Origin: Bugulina stolonifera
Taxonomy: Eukaryota; Bryozoa; Gymnolaemata; Cheilostomatida; Bugulidae
Assembly (NCBI GenBank): GCA_935421135.1
Contig: OW285196.1
Location: 10,551,501-10,615,500 of the forward strand
Direction of reading: 5' to 3'
Length of the DNA stretch: 64,000 bases
The stretch's first letter is position 1, and the number at the start of each line of letters is the position of its first letter. Positions 7,769 to 18,905 of this stretch are shown piece after piece. The translations under genes and the position numbers were made by a program. Under the pieces are notes generated by a model. That model made no database searches, was not told the origin of the DNA, and saw nothing but the letters and a program-made list of their open reading frames with translations.

Positions 7769-8567
7769 CCCGATGTGAATCCGAAGCCTTCCGATGTGAA
7801 TCCGAAGCCTCCCGATGCATCCCGATGTGAATCCGAAGCCTTCCGATGCATCCCGATGTGATTCCGAAGCTTCCCGATGCATCCCGATGTGAAACCGAAG
7901 CTTCCCGATGCATCCCGATGTGATTCCGAGGCTTCCCGATGCATCCCGATGTGATTCCGAAGCTTCCCGATGCATCCCGATGTGATTCCGAAGCTTCCCG
8001 ATGCATCCCGATGTGAATCCGAAGCTTCCCGATGCATCCCGATGTGATTCCGAAGCTTCCCGATGCATCCCGATGTGATTCCGAAGCTTCCCGATGCATC
8101 CCGATGTGATTCCGAAGCTTCCCGATGCATCCCGATGTGATTCCGAAGCTTCCCGATGCATCCCGATGCATCCCGATGTGAATTGACACATCGGGATGCA
8201 TCGGGAAGCTTCGGAATCACATCGGGATGCATCGGGATGCATCGGGAAGCTTCGGAATCACATCGGGATGCATCGGGAAGCTTCGGATTCACATCGGGAT
8301 GCATCGGGAAGCTTCGGAATCACATCGGGATGCATCGGGAAGCTTCGGAATCACATCGGGATGCATCGGGAAGCTTCGGAATCACATCGGGATGCATCGG
8401 GAAGCTTCGGATTCACATCGGGATGCATCGGGAAGCTTCGGATTCACATCGGGGTGCATCGGGAGGCTTCGGATTCACATCGGGGTGCATCGGGAGGCTT
8501 CGGATTCACATCGGGGTGCATCGGGAGGCTTCGGATTCACATCGGGAGGCTTCGGATTCACATCGGG
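7769..8567. repeat. 800-bp inverted repeat made of 31-bp tandem units
   Basis: The left arm (7769-8180) is a tandem array of about 31-base units with the core CCCGATGTGATTCCGAAGC followed by TTCCCGATGCAT. The right arm (8187-8567) is its reverse complement, and only six bases (8181-8186) separate them. The arms are collinear to their outer ends: both finish with two shortened units carrying GAATCCGAAGCC-type variants. Each unit includes AAGCTT and ATGCAT. The whole could fold into a long hairpin. ORFs of 118-200 codons occur on both strands in several frames only because the unit has no stop codon; they are not genes. Unit variants (AATCC versus ATTCC, GGATG versus GGGTG) lie in similar positions on the two sides. 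Confidence 0.95.
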
Positions 8568-8584
8568 GTGGGGAAATGGTTAGA

Positions 8585-8619
8585 CTCCGCCCACTGAATA
8601 CTACTATTTAAGGTATAAG
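8585..8619 (+). promoter_or_regulatory. Rightward GC-box and TATA-like elements
   Basis: Just right of the inverted repeat, a CTCCGCCCA element (8585-8593) is followed by TATTTAAG (8605-8612) and TATAAG (8614-8619). No coding ORF follows within 5 kb. It could serve a non-coding transcript or a distant exon; motif evidence only. Confidence 0.3.
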
Positions 8620-8884
8620 TTTCTCACTCTAGCAGTATGAACAATCAGCCTCTAGTCAACAGAGTGAGAGTAAACAGAGACAGCTACCTACTAGTCAGTG
8701 CCTGATCAGAGATGTCAACAAGTAGAACATAAGGTTAGTGTTAAATGGAGTAATTGGCAGCAATTGTGAAGTGTTTATTGTATAAAATGCTATCAAGCTA
8801 AAAAATAACTCACACCCTACTACTATATATTTTTATAGGGAGGCTAAACAATTTAATATATTACATTATAGTCCCACCCCAGTG

Positions 8885-9535
8885 GAACTCGGAATGGGCG
8901 GCGGGCCGCTGCCTAGTCGCTTGGCCCGGTGGATACGGGGCACCGGCGTCGCCTCCACGTGTACGGTCGGCGCCGCACGCAACGTGGGCGGACGCGGCTT
9001 GACCGCCTCAAACGATCGGTCGTTCGGGTGAGTGGGGGTTGCGGGGGGGAGGGTGGGCGGCGGTGGAGGAGGGGTGGCGGTGATGACGGTGATGGCGGCG
9101 GCGGCGGTGGCGGCGGCGGCGGCGGTGGTGGTGGCGGCGGTGGCGGCGGTGGTGGCGGTGGCGGTTGTGGCGGCGGTGGCGGCGGCGGTGGTGAGGGCGG
9201 TGGTGGCGGCGGCGACGGCGGCGGTGAGGGCGGCGGTGGCGGCGGCGGCGACGGCGGTGGCGCGGAGGGGACGAGGGCGGTGGCGGGGAGTGGGGGAGGA
9301 GTGGGAGGTGGGGGAGGGGGAGGAGGGCGGGAAGGAGGGAGGGAAGGGGTCGTGGCCGGGTTCGGGGTCAAGTGTGCAAATGTTTTTTCGACCAATCAGA
9401 AGGGGGGATTTTGGGGTGACCTTGGCAAGGTCGTGTGCAAAATTTTTGTGCTCTTCTGTGATTGGTTGAAATCGGAAATACCGGCTTGTGATTGGTTGAA
9501 AACAGGGGTCAATGAGTGCGTGTCTGTCTAGAAGT
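8885..9535. other. GC/CpG-rich block with GGC/GGT repeats
   Basis: Composition changes sharply from AT-rich flanks to a CpG-dense stretch (about 8890-9030) and then a GGC/GGT/GGA trinucleotide-like tract (about 9040-9360). The right edge carries CCAAT elements: ACCAATCAG at 9391 and two direct copies of GTGATTGGTTGAAA near 9458 and 9488. The long Gly- or Pro-rich ORFs on both strands come from the repeat and are not supported as genes. It resembles a CpG-island promoter or a G-quadruplex-forming tract. No gene start is evident beside it; the nearest gene, the PAQR gene, begins 4.5 kb to the right. Confidence 0.7.
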
Positions 9536-10427
9536 GCACTGACTATACTACTCTTATTGCTAAATAAATTTTAAATACTTTTGCTTTCAGTTTAGAATTA
9601 TGCAGGCTTTTCCTTGCTAGTAAGTTTTACGTATCTTTAGTTTAACCTTGATGTTCATAGTCTCACAAGAGTTGATAGAAAAGTCTAATTTAGAACAAAG
9701 CCTAAAGCTTAACATGTGCAAAATTAATTGCATCAATTTCTGAGACGTCAGCCCCAGTTGCACAAGTATAAAAAAGGTATTTACACTCTTAGTAGTTTAC
9801 ACAAAAAAGACGTATTAGATATGGCATTCATATAGTGTCCGTGCAATAATTATGGAAGTATTTGTATATATTACAGTGTCTGATAGGAGACCCTTCCGGA
9901 GATTTGGGTTGGGCCGGTCCAGCCACTGCAATATCTACATGTAGAAAATAATTGTCAACATATTCACATGTACTTACATTGCGTGACCTGTATTAATGCA
10001 TATTTTGAACTGCTATATTGGTACCAGCTAGTACTACTGAAACAAGCATCATTCATTTTCACAAAACTAAAACAGAGTAACCTAATGTACATGTATATAT
10101 CGATGAATGAATACGGGAAGCAAGAAAGTAATACACAAAATAGGATGCTGGCATGATGTACTATACTTAGGTAGTAAAAAGTTATATGCCCGTGGTTTTT
10201 AGGACCAAAATCTTCAGAGGAAAACTGTTACCATAATATGAAAATAACTGTTACTAAATACATGTATGTGTTGAGATGCAGGTGTATTCTTATAATACAT
10301 GTGTGAGTTGTGCTAGGTGTTTGGGGTAAGGGTGGGCAACTCTAAAAATAAAAAGGCAGATGACTCCTTTATAATGATTAAACACGATTTACTTTGCTTC
10401 TGTTTAGTAAAGATTTTCACAGAGTTA
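9536..10427. other. Non-coding AT-rich stretch
   Basis: No gene, RNA or clear repeat is visible. Short ORFs lack any protein-like pattern. Confidence 0.5.
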
Positions 10428-10985
10428 GGCTTGAGTCAACTTGCAAGTCAACAAGTCAAGTTATTTCTAAAATTTTGAAGGCAAGTCCAAGTCAAGTCAG
10501 TGCTGCACCTAGTCAAGTCAAGTCAGGTCAACTGTCATGCAAGTCACAGGTCAAGTCAAGTCGAAGTCGACTTGTCTACTCGCAAGTCGAAATGCAAGTC
10601 AAGTGGGAGACAACTTCAAAAACTTTACATTTTCCAAAACACCACTTTCTTTGCTTTTAGCTGACATTCCAATGCACGAAAAATCATGCCAAGGTATATC
10701 TTGGCATGTATGTTGCTATACAATTATGGGAACTAGCCTATTTTTTGTGTAGATATTACTATAGTAATATTGGAACTACAGTTGAGACTGTACAACATTT
10801 TTATCCTCCATATTGACTTGGCAGAAACCAAGTCAAAGTCACAAGTCATTCATGCGTTCAAGTCAAATCACATTGATGTGCAGGTCAAAGTCAAGTCAAG
10901 TCAACAAGTTGGCAAGTCCAAGTCAAGTTACTTGTGACATGACGTGACTTGGCAAGTCAAGTCAAATCCATGACTTGGACCCAGC
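10428..10985. repeat. Degenerate AAGTC-rich simple repeat region
   Basis: Two patches (about 10428-10610 and 10820-10985) are dominated by diverged copies of AAGTC and CAAGT, separated by about 200 bases of ordinary sequence. The small ORFs here are products of the repeat. It looks like an old decayed pentanucleotide satellite. Confidence 0.75.
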
Positions 10986-13985
10986 TCTTAGATTTATGTC
11001 TCACATCTTATAAGAACCCTCTTAAAAGCTGGAAACTCACCAATGGCACTAGTTGTTTAGAAAATTATTATCATTATTAGGCTATCCGTGAACCTGGAGG
11101 CTCCCATGCAGCGTTTAACACGACTAAAATGATCACCGAACAAGATGTCTATGTCATCCAGATGTTGCCCAAAAGATTAACACATTTCAGACATTGAAGA
11201 TTAGACACATTAGAAATCTATGTTGTAATTTTCCTGTTCGATCAAACTGTACTGTAAATGACGTCAAATCGTTAGAAACAAAGAGTGTATTTTGTGTTTG
11301 AGAAGAAAATATATTAATTTTTACCACTTTTTTCCTAATTGTCCAAATCAATTTCAATGATGCTGTTTGTAAAGTACAATATTGACAACTGTAGGTTAGT
11401 GTGTAAATGTGTGGAGTTATCTGCTCAGTAAATGTATATTGAGCAGGAAAAGGCAACTCCAACAGCAAGAAACAGTTTCGATTGCCAATTAGAGTTTACT
11501 GGTTTATACATAATATTGCTTAGTAAAGGAAATTTCTAAAACTTGAGTTTTCTCATGCATGATTTTTTGTTGTACATGTAACATATGCACTTGGTTGTGA
11601 AGACAGAACACTACCACAGTCATGTAGCATACTTGATAATTACACCATTATAAATTTTGAATATGTCTGGGCAAGTTAGGCACAGAGCAGATAACTGTCC
11701 TAGTATACTCTTTGGATTTACAGCTACACTGTGGACATTATTGTCAATGATTTAGTATTAATTGTGTCTGAAGCAAGTATTATAACAACCTATAGCAAAT
11801 TCGCACTTCAGTCTAAATATATACAATAATCTCAATATGCAATACTTGGCTGCATACTACAGAGTTGCGGTTTGTTACATGGTCAAGAACTATAAAGATA
11901 ATTATATTTATCAAGCTAGTATAACATTGCAGCGGATTGAAAATCTGTCTAGTTGAATTAATACAATATTGTTTACATGCTATTCATGAGTTACTAGCCT
12001 ACAAACAAATCCCAACAATGTCTGCACACAATAGATTTTTCCTATGCAATAAAACATTTGTATCATATTACTGCAGAATTCTTGGGTTGTATTCACTCAA
12101 GCAGAGCAAAGGCTACGTGTAACACCACATTACATATTATATTTAGTGTTGTTAGGGAGTTGTGTGTTATTGCTATTTGTTATATCAATTAAGTTAGGAA
12201 ATTATGATTCATTGTTCATGTTCAAAAACAAATCCCAGCCTATGCTGTGTGAAAGGATGTTATTGTATGCCAGTCAGCATAAAATAGTTATCGCTATAGG
12301 TTCATTAATCATGCATGTGAGGTATATAATATGTGAGCATTCCACAAATACAACAGTTGTAAACTGCAGTGAAGCATTGTAAATCAGCCAGGCTGATACA
12401 CTAAATTATACAGGTGAATGAGTAACAAGGCAGACATTTATGTAATGGTCTACTAACCAGAGCTGTGTTATCTGTAGGTGTAAGGAGTAGATCCTTATGC
12501 CAATCTAATAGTAGCTAGATACTCAGCAAGACCTTGGACAGCACTACTGGGTAAGTACATGTAAGCAACAATTCTAAAGTGTAGCATTTACCTACTTGTA
12601 TTAAGAGTACATAATCATTGTAACATACTCTTAAACTAGCTTCCTACATATTAATTACATATGGGTGTCTGACAGGTCTATAATATTACAGGCAGTTGTG
12701 GTCAAATAAATTACATGCAAATCTCTTGGGCTATCTGTATACAGGCAAATAGTCAATACTTCCATACACCATGACAGTAGGCTGACCTTGACAGTAGGCT
12801 GACCTTGACATTGATAAGCAGAGAGTTTCAATCTCAGTTCCCAATTTGGAAGTATCCAAATGCACAATAAGTAGTTACCATGTAACGTGCAGGTGTATAA
12901 TTAGTGTAAATCCAAGAACTTGGTTGTGAATAATGTAGTTGGGGGAGGGGTAGACTAAGGTTGACCTTGTGATATACATTGGCTCCCCTAAGAGAGAATG
13001 AGTTATGTAGGCTATACTAGTGCACCTAGGCTATACATGTATGGTGTAGTAATATAACTACATGTACATGTATATTGGGGCTATTACAAACTTACATGAT
13101 CGTTACATTAATATAATAATAGTCCCAAGCTATCCAGTAACCTAGCAATGCATTATTAATAGTTTTTCAATAATGAGGGTAAATAGACCTTAGTAGCAAA
13201 GTTAGGTGTTGGAATGTCTTTGTAAGTGCTGGTATGCAGGTAGAACTACATTATCTTTATACTGTATAGATTAATGGTCTGTTCAACCTAACCTACACTT
13301 GCATATTATGCACTATTACCCAACTCTGCATCCCTACTATAAATATTTAACCATAGTCATGCAGTCTGTGGGGTTGTAATAGGAACTTAATGCATTGTAC
13401 ATGTATATTACAGTTCAAACAGGGAGGTACAGTGGCTATGTAGCACTCCTGTCTACTGCAATTCACAGATCATTAGATGTTCGATATACTATATTGTATA
13501 AAATTTATCGTAATGCACACTGAGCTGTCCACAATGGTCTAAATGTAGTAGTTATAATTATTACTTATGCATATAATATGCAAACAAACACTGCTCTGTT
13601 TGATTGTCACCATGGAGACACCATAAAATATGGTTTTTATTGTGATCACTGAGTGTCCTTTTTTAAGTCTAGAGGGCCTAGTCTACTAGAGTACTAACTA
13701 ACCTGCAGCTACTAGTGAAAACAGTTTTGATACCCATGACAGCCTGTTTACTATAAAATGTCCCAATGTCTTTACTATGGTTTGCAAGCTATGCAAAGTG
13801 TAATGAAAGTAATAATAAAATACACACTAGTCTTGTCTGTCTGGAGCAATGTGAAATGCAGGATGACACAACTCCAACTATTATTGTACTTTACTTCATG
13901 TACTGGTACTTTTAGGTTGTGGAGCAGATACCTTAGCACAAAAAAGTGCTACATGTAAAAAAGTGTAGGAGTTTCTCAGTGAAAT
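10986..13985. other. 3-kb non-coding stretch before the PAQR gene
   Basis: Only short ORFs without recognisable patterns occur. A short direct duplication (CTGACCTTGACA-type) is at 12780-12810. A possible acceptor (TTTCTCAG at about 13972-13979) lies seven bases before the PAQR ATG, so an upstream non-coding exon is possible. Nothing else can be supported. Confidence 0.5.
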
Positions 13986-15035
13986 ATGGGTCAACAGGAA
14001 AAGACCCTACAAAGCGCCGATATTCCAGATTTTTTCATAGAGCCTGGAATTGTAGGTGGATACAGAAGACCTGGCATATCTTACAGAGAAAGTATAGTCA
14101 GTATCTTCCATTTACACAATGAAACCTTAAATATCTGGACTCATCTGGGCGCTGTTGCTTTCTTCAGTGGCTACACGTACTTAACTTCCCTCTCCATAGA
14201 CTTGTTTACTGATGAGGCTCTTCGGCCACTTCTTTACATGTTTCTAGCTTCCTGTCTTTATCCAACCACCAGCACACTAGCTCACACGTTCAACTCAATG
14301 ACAGCTCTCACACAGCATGTCGGATTCATGCTCGACTATTATGGAATCTGTGTATACGCATTCGTCACGGCTATTAGTAACCTGTCGTATTCCTTCCCCA
14401 ATGAGTGGAAAGGTACGATGCTAGAGCACTACTATATACCTGCGACTGCTCTCTGCATGCTATTGACTGTTACCTTAGCCTGTAAATCTAGATTTATCAA
14501 GTTTGGGATGGCTTCCAAATTGATGAGGTTGACCCCCTTTATTCTCACTTACATTGTGTCAATGAGTCCATTGGTCTATCGCATTGCAACGGCTTATAGT
14601 TTACAAGATGGAACATTCTATTACTACAGGCATTTTGTCGATGCTTTTTTCACATTCACATTTTACAGTAGTCATTTTCCAGAGATTGCTTTTCCGGGCT
14701 ATTTCAATTTGTTTTTTCACAGCCACCAAATATTCCATGTTTTAGTAGCCATTGGTACTTACTTCAAGTTAAAAGGTTTAATGGCTGACATTAACTCTAG
14801 ACATTCTGCAGTTGAGATCAGCAATTGCACTCTCACTGTATTGGCAGTAACTACAATCAGCGCCTTGTTAACAGTATATTACATTCGTAGAATGTACCTA
14901 GTGCAGCAACAAAACAATGGTGGCTCACAAAATGGGAAAGATACTCGAATGCACAGCACAATTCCCAATGGTATCAGTGTTAATCAAGCCAGACACAACA
15001 ATAATCTACATACCAAGTCTAAAAAGCTCAAATGA
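13986..15035 (+). CDS. PAQR-family seven-helix receptor (membrane progestin receptor-like)
   Basis: An intact single-exon gene of 349 residues. The family signature is clear: GGYRRP then SYRES (residues 24-35), NETLNIWTH (45-53), STLAHTF with a conserved His near residue 100, FMLDYYG (114-120), and near the C terminus SHFPE, PGYF and HSHQIFH. The three His residues (one in the second helix, two in HSHQIFH) form the zinc site of PAQR proteins. Seven to eight hydrophobic segments follow one another from residue 50 to about 305. The Asn/Lys-rich tail would be cytosolic or extracellular depending on topology. The sequence is closest in style to the mPR subgroup (PAQR5-9), which bind steroids at the plasma membrane; several vertebrate members are also single-exon. 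Ligand is not predictable here. A polyadenylation signal lies six bases after the stop. Confidence 0.93.
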   Translation: MGQQEKTLQSADIPDFFIEPGIVGGYRRPGISYRESIVSIFHLHNETLNIWTHLGAVAFFSGYTYLTSLSIDLFTDEALRPLLYMFLASCLYPTTSTLAHTFNSMTALTQHVGFMLDYYGICVYAFVTAISNLSYSFPNEWKGTMLEHYYIPATALCMLLTVTLACKSRFIKFGMASKLMRLTPFILTYIVSMSPLVYRIATAYSLQDGTFYYYRHFVDAFFTFTFYSSHFPEIAFPGYFNLFFHSHQIFHVLVAIGTYFKLKGLMADINSRHSAVEISNCTLTVLAVTTISALLTVYYIRRMYLVQQQNNGGSQNGKDTRMHSTIPNGISVNQARHNNNLHTKSKKLK

Positions 15036-15040
15036 ATTTC

Positions 15041-15046
15041 AATAAA
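15041..15046 (+). terminator. AATAAA just after the PAQR stop
   Basis: AATAAA begins six bases after the TGA of the PAQR gene, which would give a very short 3' UTR. A second AATAAA-type site is near 15409 and may be used for a longer transcript. Confidence 0.5.
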
Positions 15047-15613
15047 TATATTTTCTTTAGATAATTTATTGCGATATATTTATTTTGTAATAATTACACA
15101 TAGTTTAATTCTGATTTTTTGCCATGTAATGTTTACATGTTGTGGTGTTTATAGTTACCATGACAACTAACAGATGCTAATATTTCAGAAATGCTCTATT
15201 TGTCTTTATGACCATTACAGCTGATATATTATGCATGTGTACACAAATGTGTTTTAGAGATTACCATCTCTCTACACGTACTGCATGTGCTGTTTATGTA
15301 CATTCCATACGCTATAATGCAAGTACATGTATATCTTATAATTATGCAATGTATAAGAGGATACACTGTATGAAGTCTGGTTGCTTTTTCTATGTACCAT
15401 AATCTTATACAATAAATCTGCTGGCGATAAAAACATGGTACAATAATACTATGTAAAACATTTATTTAAACTAACATTCGAGGCGTTCAATTCAATTCGG
15501 CGGGTCGTATATATACACTGTAGATGTAATTATGGTAATTGTACAATAGTTGCAGAAATATGTTATTCTATTGCACCTCCATCGTGGGAATTCACAAGCC
15601 CTATGAATATATT

Positions 15614-15868
15614 GGTGTTTGTGGCTCAGTGGTTCAGCACTAGTCACTCTGGTCTTGCGGGAATGACGCAAGTTATCTGCAAAGACATGAGTTCGAGACC
15701 CGTCAATGACCTGGAGGTTTTAGCCCAACAAAAGATTTTCCCTCCGTGCCACATCAGACTATAATAATATCCAGCTCTAGGAGGCGTGGTGACCCCTCGA
15801 CTAGCTCTGCTATTGGGCAGCCAGGTTAAAGAATTGAGTTTGGTGCTACGGATATTATTATTATTGTT
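15614..15868 (+). mobile_element. tRNA-derived SINE, family 1, copy 1
   Basis: The left end has an RNA polymerase III box A (GTGGCTCAGTGG) and box B (GAGTTCGAGACC, about 15689-15700), as in a tRNA-Leu/Ser-type head. A shared body follows (ending in CTAGCTCTGCTATTGGGCAG), then an ATT-type tail. Copies at 48157-48395 (minus) and 49590-49850 (plus) share head, body and tail. Confidence 0.8.
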
Positions 15869-16980
15869 ATGATATGAGAAGTTGTCCTCTCTCAAATAAA
15901 TATCCACTTTTCTCCCAGAGTGTAACACACTTCCCTCAACCTTTGGTAGTCAAATATTTATGTTACAAAATTATAGTCAAAGTCAATGCAACTATGTTGA
16001 GATAATATTTTCAATCTCTATATCCTGCTAAAAACAGAAATATCATCCTTTGAAAATCTACAATAACTTCTAATTATGATTGTTTGTTTATGGATGTCCA
16101 TGTCTTCTTGGCTTTGCAGTTTAAACGCTGAACAGGATAGAGTGTGTATTTAATGTACGCAACTTTGGTATAAATAATGGTGGTGAATTAATCAGCTTCA
16201 AATGCAATTTCCTAAATTACACGACATTAACGTCAAGCCTGTTGGAATCATTATTCCACATTGTATTTCGAATAATATAATTTTGACCAAACGAAACATC
16301 TGTCTTATGCATGTGTTAGAAATGCCCAGCTCACTGCGGTACGTATAGGCAACATTTCTCAACTTTAGCCTAAGGATACATTGAACTATGTCAGTGAAAT
16401 TACTGAAGGAGAATAGGATAAGAATCAGGAAGCAGCAATCCCATACGTGCTACTGGAGTTGTCCTACCATGAAACCCACTAGATACAGGAATTATAAAGG
16501 AATAACTTCACACTTTCAAACACCAGTACACATATACACATGTTAGTACATGTGTACTGGTGTTAGTACACCTACACATGTTAGTGCATGTAAGCTACAT
16601 GATTGTCATGAAAGATTTTTGATTTCGAATTTGATGCAGCCAACCAGTCGTCAGTTTCTAGCGTGCTATGTACACGTATATAAATATCTAGCAGAAGTTT
16701 TTGAAAGTGAATAACATGGAGAATAAATACCTGTGCACATAGAGCTCTACACCAACGTTGTTTTCATTGGGTAATGTCATACACAAGTGTTATAGTTTTC
16801 AGAATCTAATGCTTGGAATGGGTTGGTGACTGTATTATTGTAACATTGTGCAGTACTTTTTCTTTGAGAAGTTGTCTGCTCATTAGTTACTGTTTCACCA
16901 AAGGAATGACAACTCCAAGCAAGACAAAGTCTAATTGTAGGTTTATTTTGTGCATACATACCAATTTACCAATACAATAC
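15869..16980. other. Non-coding stretch
   Basis: No supported gene. A small inverted motif of the type TACACATGTTAGTACATGTGTA occurs at about 16520-16600 in partly duplicated form. Otherwise I see nothing definite. Confidence 0.45.
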
Positions 16981-17180
16981 CAATATACACCAATATACAC
17001 CAATATACACCAATATACACCAATATACACCAATATACACCAATATACACCAATATACACCAATATACACCAATATACACCAATATACACCAATATACAC
17101 CAATATACACCAATATACACCAATATACACCAATATACACCAATATACACCAATATACACCAATATACACCAATATACAC
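16981..17180. repeat. Perfect 10-bp tandem array (CAATATACAC), 20 copies
   Basis: Twenty uninterrupted copies of CAATATACAC, followed to about 17260 by diverged relatives. Because 10 is not a multiple of three and no frame has a stop, ORFs appear in all frames of both strands; they are artefacts. Confidence 0.97.
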
Positions 17181-17308
17181 CAATTATATACAATACCAAT
17201 ATGCACCAATATACAATATACATTATACACAAATATACAATACCAATACAGTCATACCAATTTATTTTACCAATGACCAGTAAACTACCATTAACTTTTT
17301 TTACTCTA

Positions 17309-17455
17309 GTTTGGTGGCTCTGGTTTGGTGGCTCTGGTTTGGTGGCCTTGGTTTGGTGGCCCTGGTTTGGTGGCTCTGATTTGGTGGCCCTGGTTTGGTG
17401 GCCTAGGTTTGGTGGCCCTGGTTTAGTGGCTCTGATTTGGTGGCCCTGATTTGGT
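17309..17455. repeat. 14-bp minisatellite (GTTTGGTGGCCCTG), about 10 copies
   Basis: Imperfect tandem copies of a 14-base unit with CTCTG, CCTTG and CCCTG variants. The ORF through it is an artefact of the repeat. Confidence 0.92.
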
Positions 17456-17696
17456 GCAAGCATTACTCAGTGGTTGTAATGCATTTAAAGCAGTAACCGA
17501 CAAGTTCTCAGTTGTAAAATAATTAAACAAGTTGACAGTATTTAGTGCTATTCAACAGCTTAAATAGATTGAATATCTGACAATGTCAAACTCTAAACTC
17601 AAAAAGATAGTTTTTTAATGACCCTCTTTCATTAAGACAAAATATGCATTATAGAGATGAGTGATATTATAGTAGAATACAACATGGCTATGTGCA

Positions 17697-17965
17697 TACC
17701 AATATTTGCTCTTTTTTGGCCTTCAGAGCCTTGTTCTAGAGCAAATCGGCGATGCAAAGACCAACATATTGGTCTTTTCAGGCCACGGCACCACGAAGCG
17801 CTATGGTGATTGGTTAATATTCGATACAGCCACTCCAATTATATAATTTATTAAAACCAGCTTTTGTTATTGGCTGGATATTAATCAGGGCCACTATTGG
17901 ACTGGTGCCACGCATTGCCTATAGAGCCATGCCATGAACAACGAAGTTGCTCCGCTAACCGCTAA
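17697..17965 (+). repeat. Dispersed repeat, copy 1 (related to 57598-57880)
   Basis: About 260 bases align with the reverse complement of 57598-57880, sharing the segments CCTTGTTCTA, AGCGCT, AATTATATAATTTATTA and GAACAACGAAGTTGCTCCGC. No coding capacity or pol III boxes are seen. Probably a MITE or SINE-like element of unknown class. Confidence 0.7.
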
Positions 17966-18715
17966 CGGCTTCCCGTGTATCCGAGCCTTTAGTGCTAGCT
18001 TGACAAGTTTTAATGATTGTTACTGTGGATATTGTATCCACACTTTGCATGTACAATGTATATGTACATGTTGTTATACAAAACGACCATTTTATCTCAG
18101 TATGTCTTCCAACCGAATGATGGATCACACAGAACCTACCCTGAGTGGGAGTGTAAGAACCTGACCAGGAGGAACAGTTGGAACACTAGCAGACAGGTCA
18201 ACTTTACCAGTGGAAGTTGGGCAAAGAGGCAGTGCAGTTCTTTTTAAAATATAATTGTCAATTAGTCTACACACCTTACATTTACCTGGAATTTTATATT
18301 ATGTAAATGTAATATGCCGAACTTAGGAGCCACCGGTACCCAATTTAGGCGTTTTAGTCACCCTGTTTAGCTTGCCACCATGAACACTCGCCGCTGTATG
18401 TCATCTCATCTTAGTACTGGGGACTTGGAGATGCACTGACTCACCTCCTGTGAGGTCATATAAGGGGTAGCAGAGTCTATTCCCTGCCATAGCAGTATAC
18501 ACTACAAATCATGGTAGCACTAGTGTGTACATAAAGATATACATATTGTAACTAGAAGCATACTCTGTTTCATTTGCACTAAACTCACCTACAGTGTTAG
18601 GTTCGAAATCACAGTAGGATCGCTCACTCCTTTTTCTAGATTGTTAGATACAATGTAATTGATGATTAGGAGCTTCACAAGAAATACATCATGTTACCCA
18701 AATATAATTCTAATG
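17966..18715. other. Non-coding stretch, possible exon relic
   Basis: No supported gene. A stretch at about 18100-18247 reads as a Cys- and Trp-containing peptide without stops and may be an old exon, but no family or splice context confirms it. Confidence 0.35.
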
Positions 18716-18719
18716 TAGA

Positions 18720-18905
18720 TTCTGAACTCACATGATTGCAAAGAGATAAGTTAAAAGACGTCATTTACGCCACGTGAAACGTGGGCTGATGTCTACTGAT
18801 ACATTTTCTAACACCTTTACTCAAAAACAAATTAGGAGTTGAAAGAGTAATTGAGAATTGTTCATTGAACGATTTACATAGAACATATCTCCACATCAAG
18901 GAAAA
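18720..18905 (+). repeat. Upstream block of gene A (paralogous block 1)
   Basis: Contains the sequence AACAAATTAGGAGTTGAAAG followed by a TTCATTGAACGATTTA-type segment. The same series recurs upstream of genes B (26220-26480), C (39590-39800) and D (50220-50425). It marks either the duplicated unit or a dispersed repeat. This copy is the most diverged. Confidence 0.5.

Noticed and set aside
7611..8611. Six repetitive ORFs (HREASESHRDASG-type) on both strands
   Set aside because: The 31-base unit has no stop in any frame, so the ORFs follow from the inverted repeat and not from coding.
8913..9531. Poly-Pro and poly-Gly ORFs on both strands
   Set aside because: They arise from the GGC/GGT tract; both strands are open at once and no conserved pattern or splice context is seen.
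16981..17180. A CRISPR array
   Set aside because: Units are contiguous 10-mers without spacers, and the setting is an animal genome.
16813..17463. ORFs with IYTNIHQYTP or VYWCILVYIG repeats
   Set aside because: Artefacts of the 10-base tandem array, open in all frames of both strands.
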